From positions 23,671 through 87,670 of the forward strand of contig JACPOS010000031.1 in the NCBI GenBank assembly GCA_016191395.1: DNA of 64,000 bases, read 5' to 3'. The notes beneath the pieces are model-generated. The model saw nothing but the letters and a program-made list of their open reading frames with translations. It made no database searches and was not told the origin of the DNA. Source of the stretch: Chloroflexota bacterium (lineage in GTDB: Bacteria > Chloroflexota > Limnocylindria > Limnocylindrales > CSP1-4). The translations under genes were made by a program, and so were the position numbers. How positions within the stretch are numbered: position 1 is the first letter of the stretch; each line of letters opens with the position of its first letter. Below, in pieces: positions 8,311 through 18,000 of the stretch.

Positions 8311-9275
8311 CGCGCGAACGATCCCACGAGCTGGCGCTGTCCGCGCAGGAACTCCTCGCCGGTCACCGCGCGCCTGCCCTCGCGCTGGGCGGCATCGATG
8401 ACGAGACGTCCCTCTGACGTCGCCAGCGCGAGCCGACCTTCGTGCTCGACGACGGCGCCGGGCCTATCACCGGGGCGGGGTTCGGCGACGGACGCTTCGA
8501 GCACTGCCACACGGCCGAGCGGGGTCTCGATGAACGTGCCGGGCCACGAGGCATTCGCGCGAACCTGGCGCTCCAGCTCCCGCGCAGACCTGGACGGGTC
8601 CAGGCGGGCGTCCGCCCGGCGGAATGGCCGGGTCACGGTGGCTCCATGCGTTCCCTGCTCTCGCGCCGCCACGGAGCCATCCAGCCACTCGGCGATCGTG
8701 ACCTGAAGGAGCGCGGCTCCCTCTGCAGCCGCCCGCGCCTCGAGATCCGGTCCGCGCTCGGTCCCGTCAAGCGGCCAGCGGCGCGACGCCACGATCGGTC
8801 CCGTATCGATGCCCTCGTCCATGCGGATGATCGAAACGCCGGCCTCGGTGTCGCCCGCTGCGATCGTCGCCGGGATCGGTGTCGCCCCGCGGTGGCGCGG
8901 GAGTAGCGACGGATGCACGTTCAGGATGCCGCGTGGCGGCAGGTCCAGGAGCGACCGCGGGACGATCTGCCCGTAGTCGGCGAGGACACCAAGGTCCGGG
9001 CGCAGCGCGGCGACCTCGGCGACGGCTTCCGCGGCGTGGACCTTTGCCGGCTGCAGGATCGCCACCCCGAGCTCGCGGGCACGGACCGCGACCGGCGTCG
9101 GCGTGAGGGCCTTCGAGCGCCCTGCGGGCCTGTCGGGCGCGGTGACGACCGCGACCAGGTGCAGGCGCGGGTGCTCCGCGACGGCGTCAAGCATGGGCAC
9201 CGCAAAGGCGCCGGAGCCGAAGAAGATGGTGCGTGCCCGGTCGGCCGCCCGCCCGGAGGCCGGACCGGCCGTCAT
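8307..9275 (-). CDS. fmt: Methionyl-tRNA formyltransferase
   Basis: Fmt formylates initiator Met-tRNA with 10-formyl-THF. The 322-residue length is normal. The formyltransferase domain shows FFGSGAFAVP at the start, the catalytic-site sequence NVHPSLLPRHRG with its Asn-x-His pair, and DEGIDTGPI carrying the catalytic Asp. The C-terminal OB-like domain follows with VRANASWPGTFI. It starts with an ATGA overlap on the def stop and ends in an ATGA overlap with the molybdenum hydroxylase gene. The def-fmt pairing is widespread in bacteria because the two enzymes add and remove the same formyl group. Confidence 0.97.
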   Translation of the reverse strand: MTAGPASGRAADRARTIFFGSGAFAVPMLDAVAEHPRLHLVAVVTAPDRPAGRSKALTPTPVAVRARELGVAILQPAKVHAAEAVAEVAALRPDLGVLADYGQIVPRSLLDLPPRGILNVHPSLLPRHRGATPIPATIAAGDTEAGVSIIRMDEGIDTGPIVASRRWPLDGTERGPDLEARAAAEGAALLQVTIAEWLDGSVAAREQGTHGATVTRPFRRADARLDPSRSARELERQVRANASWPGTFIETPLGRVAVLEASVAEPRPGDRPGAVVEHEGRLALATSEGRLVIDAAQREGRRAVTGEEFLRGQRQLVGSFAR

Positions 9276-9820
9276 CCCAGGGCGGGTGCCAGAACGCCGG
9301 CCGCCTCGCCGTCGCCCTCCGCCGCGGTGCCGTCGTCCTCGTCGTCATCGGCATGCGCCCGAACCGAGATCAGCTCGTCCATCGAGTCGAGGTAGTCGAT
9401 GTACAGCTTGCCCTGGAGGTGGTCCAGCTCGTGCTGGAACGCGCGCCCGAGCAGGCCGGACCCGGCGACCTTGATGCGGCGCCCGCGCCGGTCCTGGGCG
9501 ACGACCCAGACCTTCTCGCGACGGGTGACGTACGCGGCATAGCCCGGAATGGAGAGGCAGCCCTCGAGGTCCCGGTCGTCGCCCTCGGCTCGGACGATCT
9601 TCGGGTTCACCAGCTCGAACAGCCGATCCTCCACCTCGACCACGCACGCCGCGAGGCCCTCGCCGATCTGCGGCGCAGCAAGACCCACACCGGGTGCATG
9701 GCGCATGGTGTGCGTCAGGTCGTCGAGCAGGTTGTGGAGGAACCGGCCGAAGCTTTCGACCGGCTCGCCGCGCAGTCGAAGGCGCGGGTCGCCAAGGAGG
9801 ACGATGGGGCGGACGCTCAC
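9272..9820 (-). CDS. def: Peptide deformylase
   Basis: Peptide deformylase removes the N-formyl group from nascent proteins, using a metal ion. All three family motifs are present: GVGLAAPQIG (residues 44-53), EGCLSIP with the metal-binding Cys, and HELDH with two metal-binding His and the catalytic Glu. The frame is open further upstream, but the GTG at 9820 gives the expected N-terminus (VRPIVLLGDPRLR). It also sits 7 nt after a TATACT -10 hexamer, predicting a leaderless transcript, so I chose it (182 residues). The C-terminal tail after the metal site is acidic and Ala-rich. The stop overlaps the fmt start. Confidence 0.95.
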   Translation of the reverse strand: MSVRPIVLLGDPRLRLRGEPVESFGRFLHNLLDDLTHTMRHAPGVGLAAPQIGEGLAACVVEVEDRLFELVNPKIVRAEGDDRDLEGCLSIPGYAAYVTRREKVWVVAQDRRGRRIKVAGSGLLGRAFQHELDHLQGKLYIDYLDSMDELISVRAHADDDEDDGTAAEGDGEAAGVLAPALG

Positions 9821-9827
9821 AGGCCCG

Positions 9828-9833
9828 AGTATA
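9828..9833 (-). promoter_or_regulatory. -10 element of def (TATACT), predicted leaderless
   Basis: On the minus strand TATACT is followed by 7 nt and then the def GTG at 9820. With the usual -10 to +1 distance, transcription would begin at or next to the start codon. No Shine-Dalgarno fits in the gap. Confidence 0.6.
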
Positions 9834-9944
9834 CGGTCGAGCTCGCGCGGCTGATCCACGCCAGTCGCTTCGTTGTCGGCTCCGCTGCTCGCTCACGCAC
9901 GTCGAGGTGCGCTCGCTTCGCCTGCTCGCCTGGGCCTTGCGCCT

Positions 9945-9963
9945 GGCGCGGCTGAGCCGCGCG
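9945..9963 (-). terminator. GC-rich hairpin after the Ala-rich gene (weak terminator candidate)
   Basis: GCGCGGCT and AGCCGCGC are perfect inverted arms around a single base, 15 nt past the stop of the minus-strand gene ending at 9977. There is no T-tract, so it may pause transcription or stabilise mRNA ends rather than terminate. Confidence 0.35.
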
Positions 9964-9976
9964 AAGATTCAGTCGG

Positions 9977-10405
9977 TCAGGCGACGCCCGAGGTCATCGG
10001 CTCGTCGGCGGTGGCCGCGTCTGCCGGTGCGTCGGTCTCGGACTCGACCGTGGTGGCGCTGGCAGCCTTCGCGGCCGCTGCGTCACGTCGGAGCTCCGTC
10101 GCGAAGTCGCTGGCCTTCTCGGCAAGCTTGTGGCCCGCCTGGCCTGTGAGGTCGGCGGCGCGCTGGGCGACCGGGCCGGCCTTCTCGCCCGCCTTGGCGG
10201 CGAGCTCGGCGGCCTTGATGCCGACCTCGCGGACGACCGGAGCGGCCTGCGTGGCCAGGTTCTCGATCATCGCCTGGAGCTGGCTCAGCCACTCGCGCGC
10301 CTGCTGGCCGGTGCTGCTGGTGGGCTGCTCCGGCTCGGTCCAGGCGAAGCTCTCCTCGGTGGACGAGCCCATCTCGCCTTCGGCCTTGGTGTTGAATTCG
10401 GTCAT
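9977..10405 (-). CDS. Ala/Glu-rich helical protein of unknown function (142 aa)
   Basis: No family is recognised. The product has no signal peptide or membrane span. The first 35 residues are acidic and Ser/Thr/Glu-rich, and the middle (about 38-115) is a run of amphipathic helices with repeats of the type AAELAAKAGEKAG and AADLTGQAGHKLAEKA, similar in style to late-embryogenesis or apolipoprotein-like proteins. The tail is acidic and Ala/Thr-rich. A GAGGAG Shine-Dalgarno precedes the ATG, and a TAGGAT hexamer about 60 nt upstream could be its own promoter within the 77-nt gap after priA. A DNA- or membrane-associating helical protein is possible but unproven. Confidence 0.65.
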   Translation of the reverse strand: MTEFNTKAEGEMGSSTEESFAWTEPEQPTSSTGQQAREWLSQLQAMIENLATQAAPVVREVGIKAAELAAKAGEKAGPVAQRAADLTGQAGHKLAEKASDFATELRRDAAAAKAASATTVESETDAPADAATADEPMTSGVA

Positions 10406-10482
10406 GGGTGATCTCCTCGTGTCGACGGTGCGCTGAAGGTAGGAGCTGCGCGCGGCGTCCCGACGATCCTACCCCCGATCGG

Positions 10483-12888
10483 TCAGAGGAGTGATTCGGG
10501 GTCCACGTCGATCGACCACGGCGCGCCAGGCGGGTCGCCAAGGGTGCCGATCGGGTCCTCGCCCCGGATGACCACGTTGAACCGCCAGCGATCGCCGCGC
10601 TTGGCCACGAACGCCGGTGCCGGCCCACTGATCTGGACGTTCGCACCCGTGGCAGCCACGCGCCCCCGCAGCCGCTCCACCATCTCCTTCCCGGCCTGCT
10701 CGGCGTCTGCCCGGTCCGGCAGCGCGACGGTCAGCTTGACCAGCCGCCCGAACGGCGGCGAGCCGAACCGGCGGCGCAGGTCCAGCTCCGCGTCGTAGAA
10801 CGCGGCGGATCGCCCCTCGGCCACCGCGACGATCGCCGGGTGCTCCGGCTGGTAGGTCTGGATGATCGCCCGGCCCGGCCGCTCACCCCTGCCGGCGCGA
10901 CCAACCGCCTGCGCGAGCAGCTGGTACGTCCGCTCGGCCGCGCGCTCGTCGGGCAGGTTCAGGGCCACGTCGGCGGACACGACCCCGACGAGGGTGACCG
11001 CCGGGATGTCGAGGCCCTTCGTGACGAGGCTCGTGCCCACGAGCACGTCAAGGCGGCCGTCGCTGAAGGCGTCCACGACCCGCTCGGCGGCGCCCTTGCG
11101 CTCCACGACGTCGCGATCGAGACGACCCACCTTGAGGCCCGGGAACCGCTCCCGGACCTCGCGCTCCAGCCGCTCCGTCCCGCCGCCGAGGTAGCGGATT
11201 CGCGCGGAGCCGCACTGCGGGCACCGGGTCGGCATGGGCCAGGCGCGGCCACAGTGATGGCAGCGAAGGGTCTGGCCCGCCTGGTGGTAGACGAGCGGCC
11301 GCGTGCAGTCGGGACACTTCGCGACATGGCCGCAGTCCCTGCAGAGGACGACCGATGCCGATCCCCGGCGATTGATCACCAGGATCGCCTGGTCGCCCTC
11401 CGCGAGATCGCCGAGCGCGGTCGCGAGGGATCGAGAGAGCATGCCCAGCACTCCCGCGGCGAGCTCGGCTCGCAGGTCGACGACCTCCACCTCCGGCGCG
11501 GCGCCGCTCAGCCGCGTGGGCAGGCGCTGCCGCAGGATGGAGCCGTCGCGCGCGTGACCCTCCGTCTCTACCGACGGCGTCGCCGACCCGAGCACGACGG
11601 GCGCGCCGGCCATCGCGCCGAGCGCCACGGCAACGTCGCGTGCCTGCAGCCGCGGGGTGCGATCGCTCTTGTACGCGGCGTCGTGCTCCTCGTCCACGAC
11701 GATCAGGCCCACGTCGGCGAGCGGCGCCAGGATCGCCAGCCGCGTCCCGACGACGACGTCCACGTCGCCGCGCCGGATCCGCCGCCACTCGTCGGCGCGC
11801 TCGCCATCGCCCAGGCCCGAGTGGACGACCGCGACGCGTGCATCCAGGTCCGCCCGAAGCCGATCCACGAGCGGGAGGGCCAGCGCGATCTCCGGCACGA
11901 GCACGAGCCCCGGGCGCCCACGCGCGAGGGTCCGCGCGAGCAGCTCCGTGTAGATGGCGGTCTTGCCGCCGCCCGTCACGCCGTCAAGCAGGATCGTGGC
12001 GGACCCACCGGCGACCGCCGCACGCTCGACGACGGCGACCGCCTCTGCCTGCTCCGGGCTCAGGTCGGCGCCCTCCGGGCGTCCGCCGCGGCGCCCGACA
12101 GGGCGGGCCTCGAGCGGGCGACGGGGCGCCTCGCGGACGTCGATCTCGACCAATCCACGGCGGGCGAGGGTCGCCACGGTGGACGACCCGTGGCGCGCGG
12201 CAAGCTCCGGCGCGGGCAGGCCGTCCGAAGGGCCCGCGGCGAGGTCCTCCAGCAGCGCCAGCTGTCGCGGCCCGAGACGCGCCGGCTTCGACTCGGCGGG
12301 CGGCCCGCCTGACGATCGCACGAACCGGACCCAGCGGGGGCCGGCGCCGGCCGCGAGGAGTGTCCAGTCGAGATCGACAAGGCCATCGGCCTCGAGGGCG
12401 CGCAGGCGCCGCAGGAGCGCGGGCCGGCCCTCGGCTGCCTCGAGGCCTCGGACGGGCCGCGGTCCCGCTGCGAGCGCCTCGAGGATCGCCTCGTCCTCGG
12501 GGGTACCTGCCGTCCCGCCGCTCTCGGGCCGGCGCTCCGCGACGAGCTCCAGCCGCTCCAGCATTCCCGGCGGGAGCATCGCCCGGAGCGTGAGGGCGGG
12601 CGGCGCGAGGTAGCGCGTGGCGATCCAGTCGGCCAGGCGCATGCCGAGGGGCGGCAGGAGCGGGCCGTCCGTACGAACGCGCCCGACGATCGGCTTCGTC
12701 TCCACGCCCTCGACCTCCGCCCCGGGGCCCAGCACGATCCCGAGCGCCTGCCGCCGGCCGAACTCGACCAGGACGGCCTCGCCCACCGCCAGGTCGGCGA
12801 GGCCGTCGGGCACCTCGTAGGAATACGGGCGGTTGCCCGCGGCGCCGGCCGCGTCGACCGCGACCGCGACGATCCGCCGGCCGGTCAC
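10483..12888 (-). CDS. priA: Primosomal protein N' (replication restart helicase PriA)
   Basis: PriA reloads the replisome at stalled forks. The 801-residue product has the 3'-DNA-binding N-terminal domain (RPYSYEVPDGL), a Walker A motif (DGVTGGGKTAIY), a DEEH Walker B box, and the zinc-binding region with paired cysteines (CRDCGHVAKCPDC, then CHHCGRAWPMPTRCPQC). The conserved helicase C-terminal domain follows (LVGTSLVTKGLDIP, AVGRAGRG). It starts with GTG, four bases after the gmk stop. The gmk-priA-def-fmt order is common in bacteria with this operon type; here a small Ala-rich gene sits between priA and def. Length is slightly above average because of a Gly/Ala-rich segment between the DNA-binding and helicase domains. 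Confidence 0.96.
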   Translation of the reverse strand: MTGRRIVAVAVDAAGAAGNRPYSYEVPDGLADLAVGEAVLVEFGRRQALGIVLGPGAEVEGVETKPIVGRVRTDGPLLPPLGMRLADWIATRYLAPPALTLRAMLPPGMLERLELVAERRPESGGTAGTPEDEAILEALAAGPRPVRGLEAAEGRPALLRRLRALEADGLVDLDWTLLAAGAGPRWVRFVRSSGGPPAESKPARLGPRQLALLEDLAAGPSDGLPAPELAARHGSSTVATLARRGLVEIDVREAPRRPLEARPVGRRGGRPEGADLSPEQAEAVAVVERAAVAGGSATILLDGVTGGGKTAIYTELLARTLARGRPGLVLVPEIALALPLVDRLRADLDARVAVVHSGLGDGERADEWRRIRRGDVDVVVGTRLAILAPLADVGLIVVDEEHDAAYKSDRTPRLQARDVAVALGAMAGAPVVLGSATPSVETEGHARDGSILRQRLPTRLSGAAPEVEVVDLRAELAAGVLGMLSRSLATALGDLAEGDQAILVINRRGSASVVLCRDCGHVAKCPDCTRPLVYHQAGQTLRCHHCGRAWPMPTRCPQCGSARIRYLGGGTERLEREVRERFPGLKVGRLDRDVVERKGAAERVVDAFSDGRLDVLVGTSLVTKGLDIPAVTLVGVVSADVALNLPDERAAERTYQLLAQAVGRAGRGERPGRAIIQTYQPEHPAIVAVAEGRSAAFYDAELDLRRRFGSPPFGRLVKLTVALPDRADAEQAGKEMVERLRGRVAATGANVQISGPAPAFVAKRGDRWRFNVVIRGEDPIGTLGDPPGAPWSIDVDPESLL

Positions 12889-12892
12889 GACG

Positions 12893-13531
12893 TCAGACCC
12901 GCGTGCGGCGGTCCGGGTGGGCAGCCTTCTCGGCGCGGATGATCTCGTCGATGCGGGCCGCGGTCCGCGCCACCTGGCCGGTGTCGTTCAAGACGACGTG
13001 GTCGTAGTCGTCCGCGCGGGCGAGCTCCAGGGCGGCGTTGCGCTGGCGGATGTCGAGCTCGTCGGCCGTCTCGGTGGCGCGCTTCTGGAGCCGCTGGAAC
13101 AGGTCCTCGAGGGACGGCGGGACGAGGAAGACGAGCAGCGCCTCGGGCACCTTCTGCTTCACCGCGGCGGCGCCCTGGACGTCGATCTTGAGGATCGCGT
13201 CGCGGCCCGCCGCGAGCGCCTCGCGGACCTGGTCGCGCGGCGTGTCGTACCAGTTGCCGTGGACGAAGTTCGCCTCCAGGAAGCCGCCGGCGGAGTTCCG
13301 ACGCTCGAACTCCGCCTGGTCCAGGAAGTGGTAGTGGACGCCGTCCACCTCGTACGTCCGTCGCGGTCGCGTCGTGCAGGTCACCACGAAGTACCGCTGG
13401 GGCTCGGTGGGGACCAGGCACAGGGACGAGATCACGGTGTCCTTGCCCACGCCGGACGGCCCGGACACGATCACCACCATGGCCCCCGGCGCGCCGTCGA
13501 TCACGCCCTCGATGGTGTCATCCGGGCTCAT
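12893..13531 (-). CDS. gmk: Guanylate kinase
   Basis: Gmk converts GMP to GDP with ATP. The P-loop GPSGVGKDT lies near residues 24-32, and the GMP-binding region TCTTRPRRTYEVDGVHYHF and the IDVQGAAAVK stretch are canonical. The 212-residue length includes about 17 extra N-terminal residues before the kinase core (AMVVIVSGPSG), so translation might also begin a little later. The ATG overlaps the stop of the pseudouridine synthase gene (ATGA), and the stop is 4 nt before priA, placing gmk inside the ileS-lspA-gmk-priA run. Confidence 0.95.
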   Translation of the reverse strand: MSPDDTIEGVIDGAPGAMVVIVSGPSGVGKDTVISSLCLVPTEPQRYFVVTCTTRPRRTYEVDGVHYHFLDQAEFERRNSAGGFLEANFVHGNWYDTPRDQVREALAAGRDAILKIDVQGAAAVKQKVPEALLVFLVPPSLEDLFQRLQKRATETADELDIRQRNAALELARADDYDHVVLNDTGQVARTAARIDEIIRAEKAAHPDRRTRV

Positions 13532-14490
13532 GCGAGTGCCGCCCGGGTGCGCAGGTCAGCCAGCACCGCCTCGAGCTCGGCGGGGAGCGGCGCCTCCGCC
13601 CGGATGAGGCGGCCCGTCGAGGGCGAGGTGAACTCCAGCCGCCACGCATGCAGGAACAGGCGCCGGAGGCCATCGGGCCCGCGACGCGAGGAGCCGGTTC
13701 CGTACAGCACGTCGCCCGCGATCGGATGGCCGATCGCCTCCAGGTGCACGCGGATCTGGTGGGTGCGGCCGGTGACGAGGTCCAGCTCCAGGAGCGTCCA
13801 GCCCGCGAACCGCTCGCGTACGCGGTAGCCCGTGGTCGAATCCCGTCCGCCGGGCGTGACCGCCATGCGGGTGCGGCGACTCGGGTCGCGCCCGATCGGC
13901 GCCTCGATGCGGCCGGCGGCGGCGGCAACCACGCCCGATGCCAACGCGAGGTACGTCTTCTTGACCCGCCGGGCCTTCAGCTGCGCCTGCAACGATGCCT
14001 GTGCAGCGTCGTTGCGCGCGACCATGAGCAGGCCGCTCGTGTCGCGGTCCAGCCGATGAACGATGCCCGGGCGCTGGACACCGACGATGCCGCCCGGCGC
14101 GATCCCGGAGAGGCCCTCGCCCCGTCCGAGCAGCGCATTGACCAGCGTCCCGTCCGCGTGGCCTGCGGCGGGGTGGACGACGAGGCCCGCCGGCTTGTTG
14201 ACGATCAGGAGATCGTCGTCCTCGTACACCACCTCGACCGGGATCTCTGGCTGCGCCCGTGGCTCCGCCGGCGCGGGCGGCGGCACGACGAGCTCCAGGA
14301 CGGCGCCGGGCTCCACGAGGGTGTTCGCCTTGAGCGCGTGCCCCTCGAGGGTCAGATGACCGTCCGAGATGAGCTTCTGCACGTGGCTCCGGGACATGCC
14401 GCTGAGGTCCGCGGCCCAGCGGTCGGCGCGGCTGCGGCGCGCTTCGGCCGGCACGAGCATCCGGCGCACGTCCGCTGCGACGTCAGGCAT
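13528..14490 (-). CDS. RluA/RluD-family 23S rRNA pseudouridine synthase
   Basis: The enzyme isomerises uridine to pseudouridine in large-subunit rRNA. An N-terminal S4 RNA-binding domain (SRADRWAADLSGMSRSHVQKLI) is followed by the catalytic domain with the invariant Asp in HRLDRDTSGLL, then GRTHQIRVH. The frame is open further upstream, but the ATG at 14490 gives the expected start and an 8-nt overlap with lspA, the usual lspA-rluD arrangement. The 320-residue length is normal. The gene resembles RluD (positions 1911/1915/1917 in E. coli), but the exact target cannot be fixed from sequence alone. Its stop overlaps the gmk start. Confidence 0.92.
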   Translation of the reverse strand: MPDVAADVRRMLVPAEARRSRADRWAADLSGMSRSHVQKLISDGHLTLEGHALKANTLVEPGAVLELVVPPPAPAEPRAQPEIPVEVVYEDDDLLIVNKPAGLVVHPAAGHADGTLVNALLGRGEGLSGIAPGGIVGVQRPGIVHRLDRDTSGLLMVARNDAAQASLQAQLKARRVKKTYLALASGVVAAAAGRIEAPIGRDPSRRTRMAVTPGGRDSTTGYRVRERFAGWTLLELDLVTGRTHQIRVHLEAIGHPIAGDVLYGTGSSRRGPDGLRRLFLHAWRLEFTSPSTGRLIRAEAPLPAELEAVLADLRTRAALA

Positions 14491-15076
14491 CGACCCCGGC
14501 CCGGCGTGCGACCGACGGCCACAGGCTGGCGGCGAGGAGCAGCAGGATGGCGAAGGTGATCGCGGAGTCCGCGATGTTGAACGTGTACCAGCGCAGGCTC
14601 CCGATCCCGGCATCCACGAAGTCCACGACGTAGTTGATCCGGAGCCGGTCGATGAGGTTGCCGATGGCACCGCCGAGCAGGAGCCCGAGCGTGATCGACA
14701 CGTACCGGTTCGGCTCCGCCCTCGCGTGGTACAGCACGATCAGCCCGACGACGACCAGCGAGACCAGCCCGAACGGGACCGCCTGGCCGCGCAGCAGGCC
14801 GAACAGCCCGCCGTTGTTCTGCGAGTGGACGAGGCGGATCCAGTCGCCCAGCACGGCGACCGATTGGCCCGGCGCGAGGAACGAGACCAGCCATGCCTTG
14901 GTCAGCTGATCGGCGGTGATGATCAACGACGCGAGACCGAGGAACGTGACCCAGTGCGGGCGCCCGGCGGGCACCGCGACATCGGCCGGGACGCTGGCCG
15001 GGCTCGGGTCGGCCGCGGGGTCGCCGGAGGCGATCGGCTGGCCTTCGGCCATCGGGTCGCTGCGAATCTGGCTCAC
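14483..15076 (-). CDS. lspA: Lipoprotein signal peptidase (signal peptidase II)
   Basis: LspA cleaves the signal peptide of lipidated prolipoproteins in the membrane. Four hydrophobic spans are visible. The two catalytic Asp motifs are present: GNLIDR and FNIADSAI. The NNGGLFGLL segment corresponds to the conserved NxGxxF region. At 197 residues it is about 35 longer than usual because of a Pro/Ala/Asp-rich N-terminal extension; an in-frame ATG nine codons in (MAEGQP) may be the real start. It overlaps the ileS stop by 4 nt, the classic ileS-lspA pair. Substrates in this window include the lipoproteins at 1929-2369 and 54142-54666. Confidence 0.95.
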   Translation of the reverse strand: MSQIRSDPMAEGQPIASGDPAADPSPASVPADVAVPAGRPHWVTFLGLASLIITADQLTKAWLVSFLAPGQSVAVLGDWIRLVHSQNNGGLFGLLRGQAVPFGLVSLVVVGLIVLYHARAEPNRYVSITLGLLLGGAIGNLIDRLRINYVVDFVDAGIGSLRWYTFNIADSAITFAILLLLAASLWPSVARRAGVDA

Positions 15077-18000
15077 GCTGCCGTCGGCCCGGAGATGCCG
15101 CGCAGCCCGATCGTCACGGTGCCGTTCGTCAGCTCCACGGACCCGGTCGTCGCATCACTGCCCGTCGCGGGCCGGCCGCGGGTCACGCGATCGGCGAGCG
15201 TCTCGCGCGCCACGGAGACGAGATGCGGTTCGACCTCGGCCGGCAGGCCGTCGATCCACAGCTCGATCCGCGCGTCGAGATCCAGCTCCGCGTCCTTGCG
15301 CAGGTCCTGGATGGCCCGCTGGAGCTCCCGCGCGTCGCCCTCCGCGCGGAGCTCGGGCGTGAGCTCCGTATCGATGACGACGACGAGGCCCTCGTCGTGG
15401 GCCACGGCGGTACCGGGGCGCGGCGTGGCCTGGATCTCCACATCGTCGGCCGCGAGCGTCACGCCGCCGAGCGTCACGGAGCCGTCCGGGTGCACCTCGA
15501 AGGCGCCCTCCCGTGCCGCGGCCATCACGGCCGGGATCGCGGCCCCGAGGCGCTTGCCGATCTTCGGCAGCAGCGGCTTGATCCGCCGGTCGACGAGAGC
15601 CGATTCGTCGTCGATCCGCTCGATGTGCCGGACGTTGACCTCCTCGGCGATCAGCTCCAGGAGCCCCTCGACCTGGCCGACGTCCGCCCCGGGGATCGCG
15701 AGCCACATGCGCGCCAGCGGCTGCCGAACCCGGAGGCCGGAGGTGCCGCGCAGCGTCCGGGTGAGGTCCACGACGCGGCGCGCGGTCGCCATCGCGGTTT
15801 CCAGCGCGGGATCGACGAAGCCCGCGAGCTCCTGGGTGGGCCAGCGCGTGAGGTGCACGGAATCCGGCGCCGAGTCGTCGAAGGCGGCGACGAGGTTCCC
15901 GTACATGGAGTCGGACAGGAACGGCAGGATCGGCGCCACGATGCGCGCCAGCGCGGCAAGGGTCGCGTGGAGCGTCGAGAAGGCTGCGGCGCGATCCGCT
16001 GCGTCGTCGTTGCGCGAGAACCGGCGACGCGAGAGGCGCAGGTACCAGGTGGACAGGTCCTCGATGAACGCATCGATCAGGCGCGCGGCGGCGGCCGGAT
16101 CCACGTCCTGGAGGCGATCCTCGACGGCCGCGGCGAGCCCCGCGACGCGAGACAGGATCCAGCGATCCATGGGGGTCGAGGCCGCCGTCGCGCCGGCCGG
16201 TGTCCAGCCGGCGAGCCGCGCGTACGTCACGAAGAACGAGTACGTGTTCCACAGCACGAGCAGGCGTCGCCGGGCGCCGTCGGCCGTGTGCCAGCCGAAG
16301 AGGATGTTGTCCTCCGGCTTCGCGGCCGTGTACAGCCAGCGCATGACGTCGACGCCCATGCGCTCGGCCGCCTCGTCGAACTCGATCGAGTTGCCCCAGC
16401 TCTTGTGCATGGCGCGCCCGTCCTCGCCGATGAGCGTGCCGTAGCCGAAGATCGTCCTGAACGGTGCCGTCTTCCGGAGGACCGTGGACATCGCGAGCAT
16501 CGCGTAGAACCAGTTGCGGAACTGCCCGGGGAAGCTCTCGGTGATGAAGTCGGCCGGGAACCACTTCTCCCAGAACTCCTTGTCCTCCCGGAAGTGGATC
16601 GTGGAGAACGGCACGATGCCCGCATCCAGCCACGGGTTGCCGACGTCCGGGATCCGCTTGACCGGCTCTCCGCAGCCGGAGCACCGGATCGTGACCTCGT
16701 CGATGTACGGGCGATGGGGCGTGTGCCCCTTGAACCGATCCCAGCCCTCGAGCGCCCGCTCCTCCAGGCCGTCGATCCCGCCGATCACGTCATACGTGCC
16801 GCAGTTCTGGCAGTCGTAGATCGGCAGCGCCAGGCCCCAGTAGCGCTTCTTGCTGATCATCCAGTCGTGCATGTTCATGAGCCAGTCCAGCTCACGCTCA
16901 TACCCGAAGCCGGGGATCCACCGGATCTCGTCGACGATGTCCATGATCTGGTAGCGGAGGCTCGCCGCCTTCTGCGCGGGCGTGAGGGTGTCGCGCGGCT
17001 GGTCGTAGACCTGGCCCATGGAGATGAACCACTCGTCCACGAGCCGGAAGAGCAGCGGCGTCCCGCACCGCCAGCAGTGCGGGTAGCGGTGCGTGTACGG
17101 CTCCAGGTGGTAGAAGTACCCGCGCCGCTCCAGGTCCTCCACGATCGCCTCGGCCTGCCCGGACGCCTCACGCCCCGAGAGCCAGCCGAAGCCCGCGTAG
17201 TAGCGGCCGCTCTCGTCGATCGGCCCGATGACCGGGAGCCCAAGGCTCTTGCCCAGCTGGAAGTCCTCCGCGCCGGCGCCCGGCGCGATGTGCACGATGC
17301 CCGTGCCCTCGTCCTCGCCCACCTCGGTCCACGGGACCACGCGGTGCACGTACGGCGAGCCCGGGTCGTCGCGCGTGCCCTTGGCAAAGGCGTCCCGCAC
17401 GGCCGGCATGTCGTCGAACGGTCCCGTGTACCGCCAGTCGACGAGCTCGCTCCCCTTCTTCGACTCCACGACCTCGAACGTTCCCCGGGCCGACTGCTTG
17501 AGCGTGCCCTTGCCGATCCAGAAGCTGGCGTCGCCCTGGCGGATCCGGACGTACTCGATGTCCGGTCCGACCGCGGCGGCGACGTTCGCGGCGAGCGTCC
17601 ACGGGGTCGTCGTCCAGACCAGGAGTGATTCGCCGGGCCGGTCCACGAGCGGGAAGCGAACGGTGAGCCCCGGGTCCTCGCGGTCCTGGTAGCCCTCCGT
17701 CATCTCGTGCTGGCTTATTCCGGTGCCGCACCGCGGGCACCAGGGCATGGAGTCGTGGCCCTTGTAGATCCAGCCGCGCTTGTGGCACTCCCGGAGGAAG
17801 CCCCAGATCAGGTCGTTGTTCTCGTTGCTGAAGGTGAAGTAGCTGCCCCCGAGGTCCGGCATCCCGAGGCGCCCCACGAGCATCTCGACGGTGTCGGTGA
17901 TGGGACCGTCCGGACCCTGCGTCGTCGTGAGCTGCTGGGGGTCCGCGGCGAGCAGGTCGCGCAGCCTGCGGAGCTCGTCCGGGTCGTTCCAGTCCATCCA

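Noticed and set aside
6277..8706. An 809-codon plus-strand frame across the molybdenum hydroxylase and fmt
   Set aside because: Shadow of two clear minus-strand genes; it crosses gene borders without regard to their domains.
9860..9976. CGCTCGC/TTCGCCTG-type short repeats before def
   Set aside because: Simple GC-rich sequence; only the hairpin at 9945-9963 is distinct enough to list.
15223..17628. An 801-codon open frame antisense to ileS
   Set aside because: High-GC codon bias keeps the complementary frame open; the text is low in hydrophobic core patterns, rich in Arg/Asp/Val, and matches no family, while ileS on the other strand is unmistakable.
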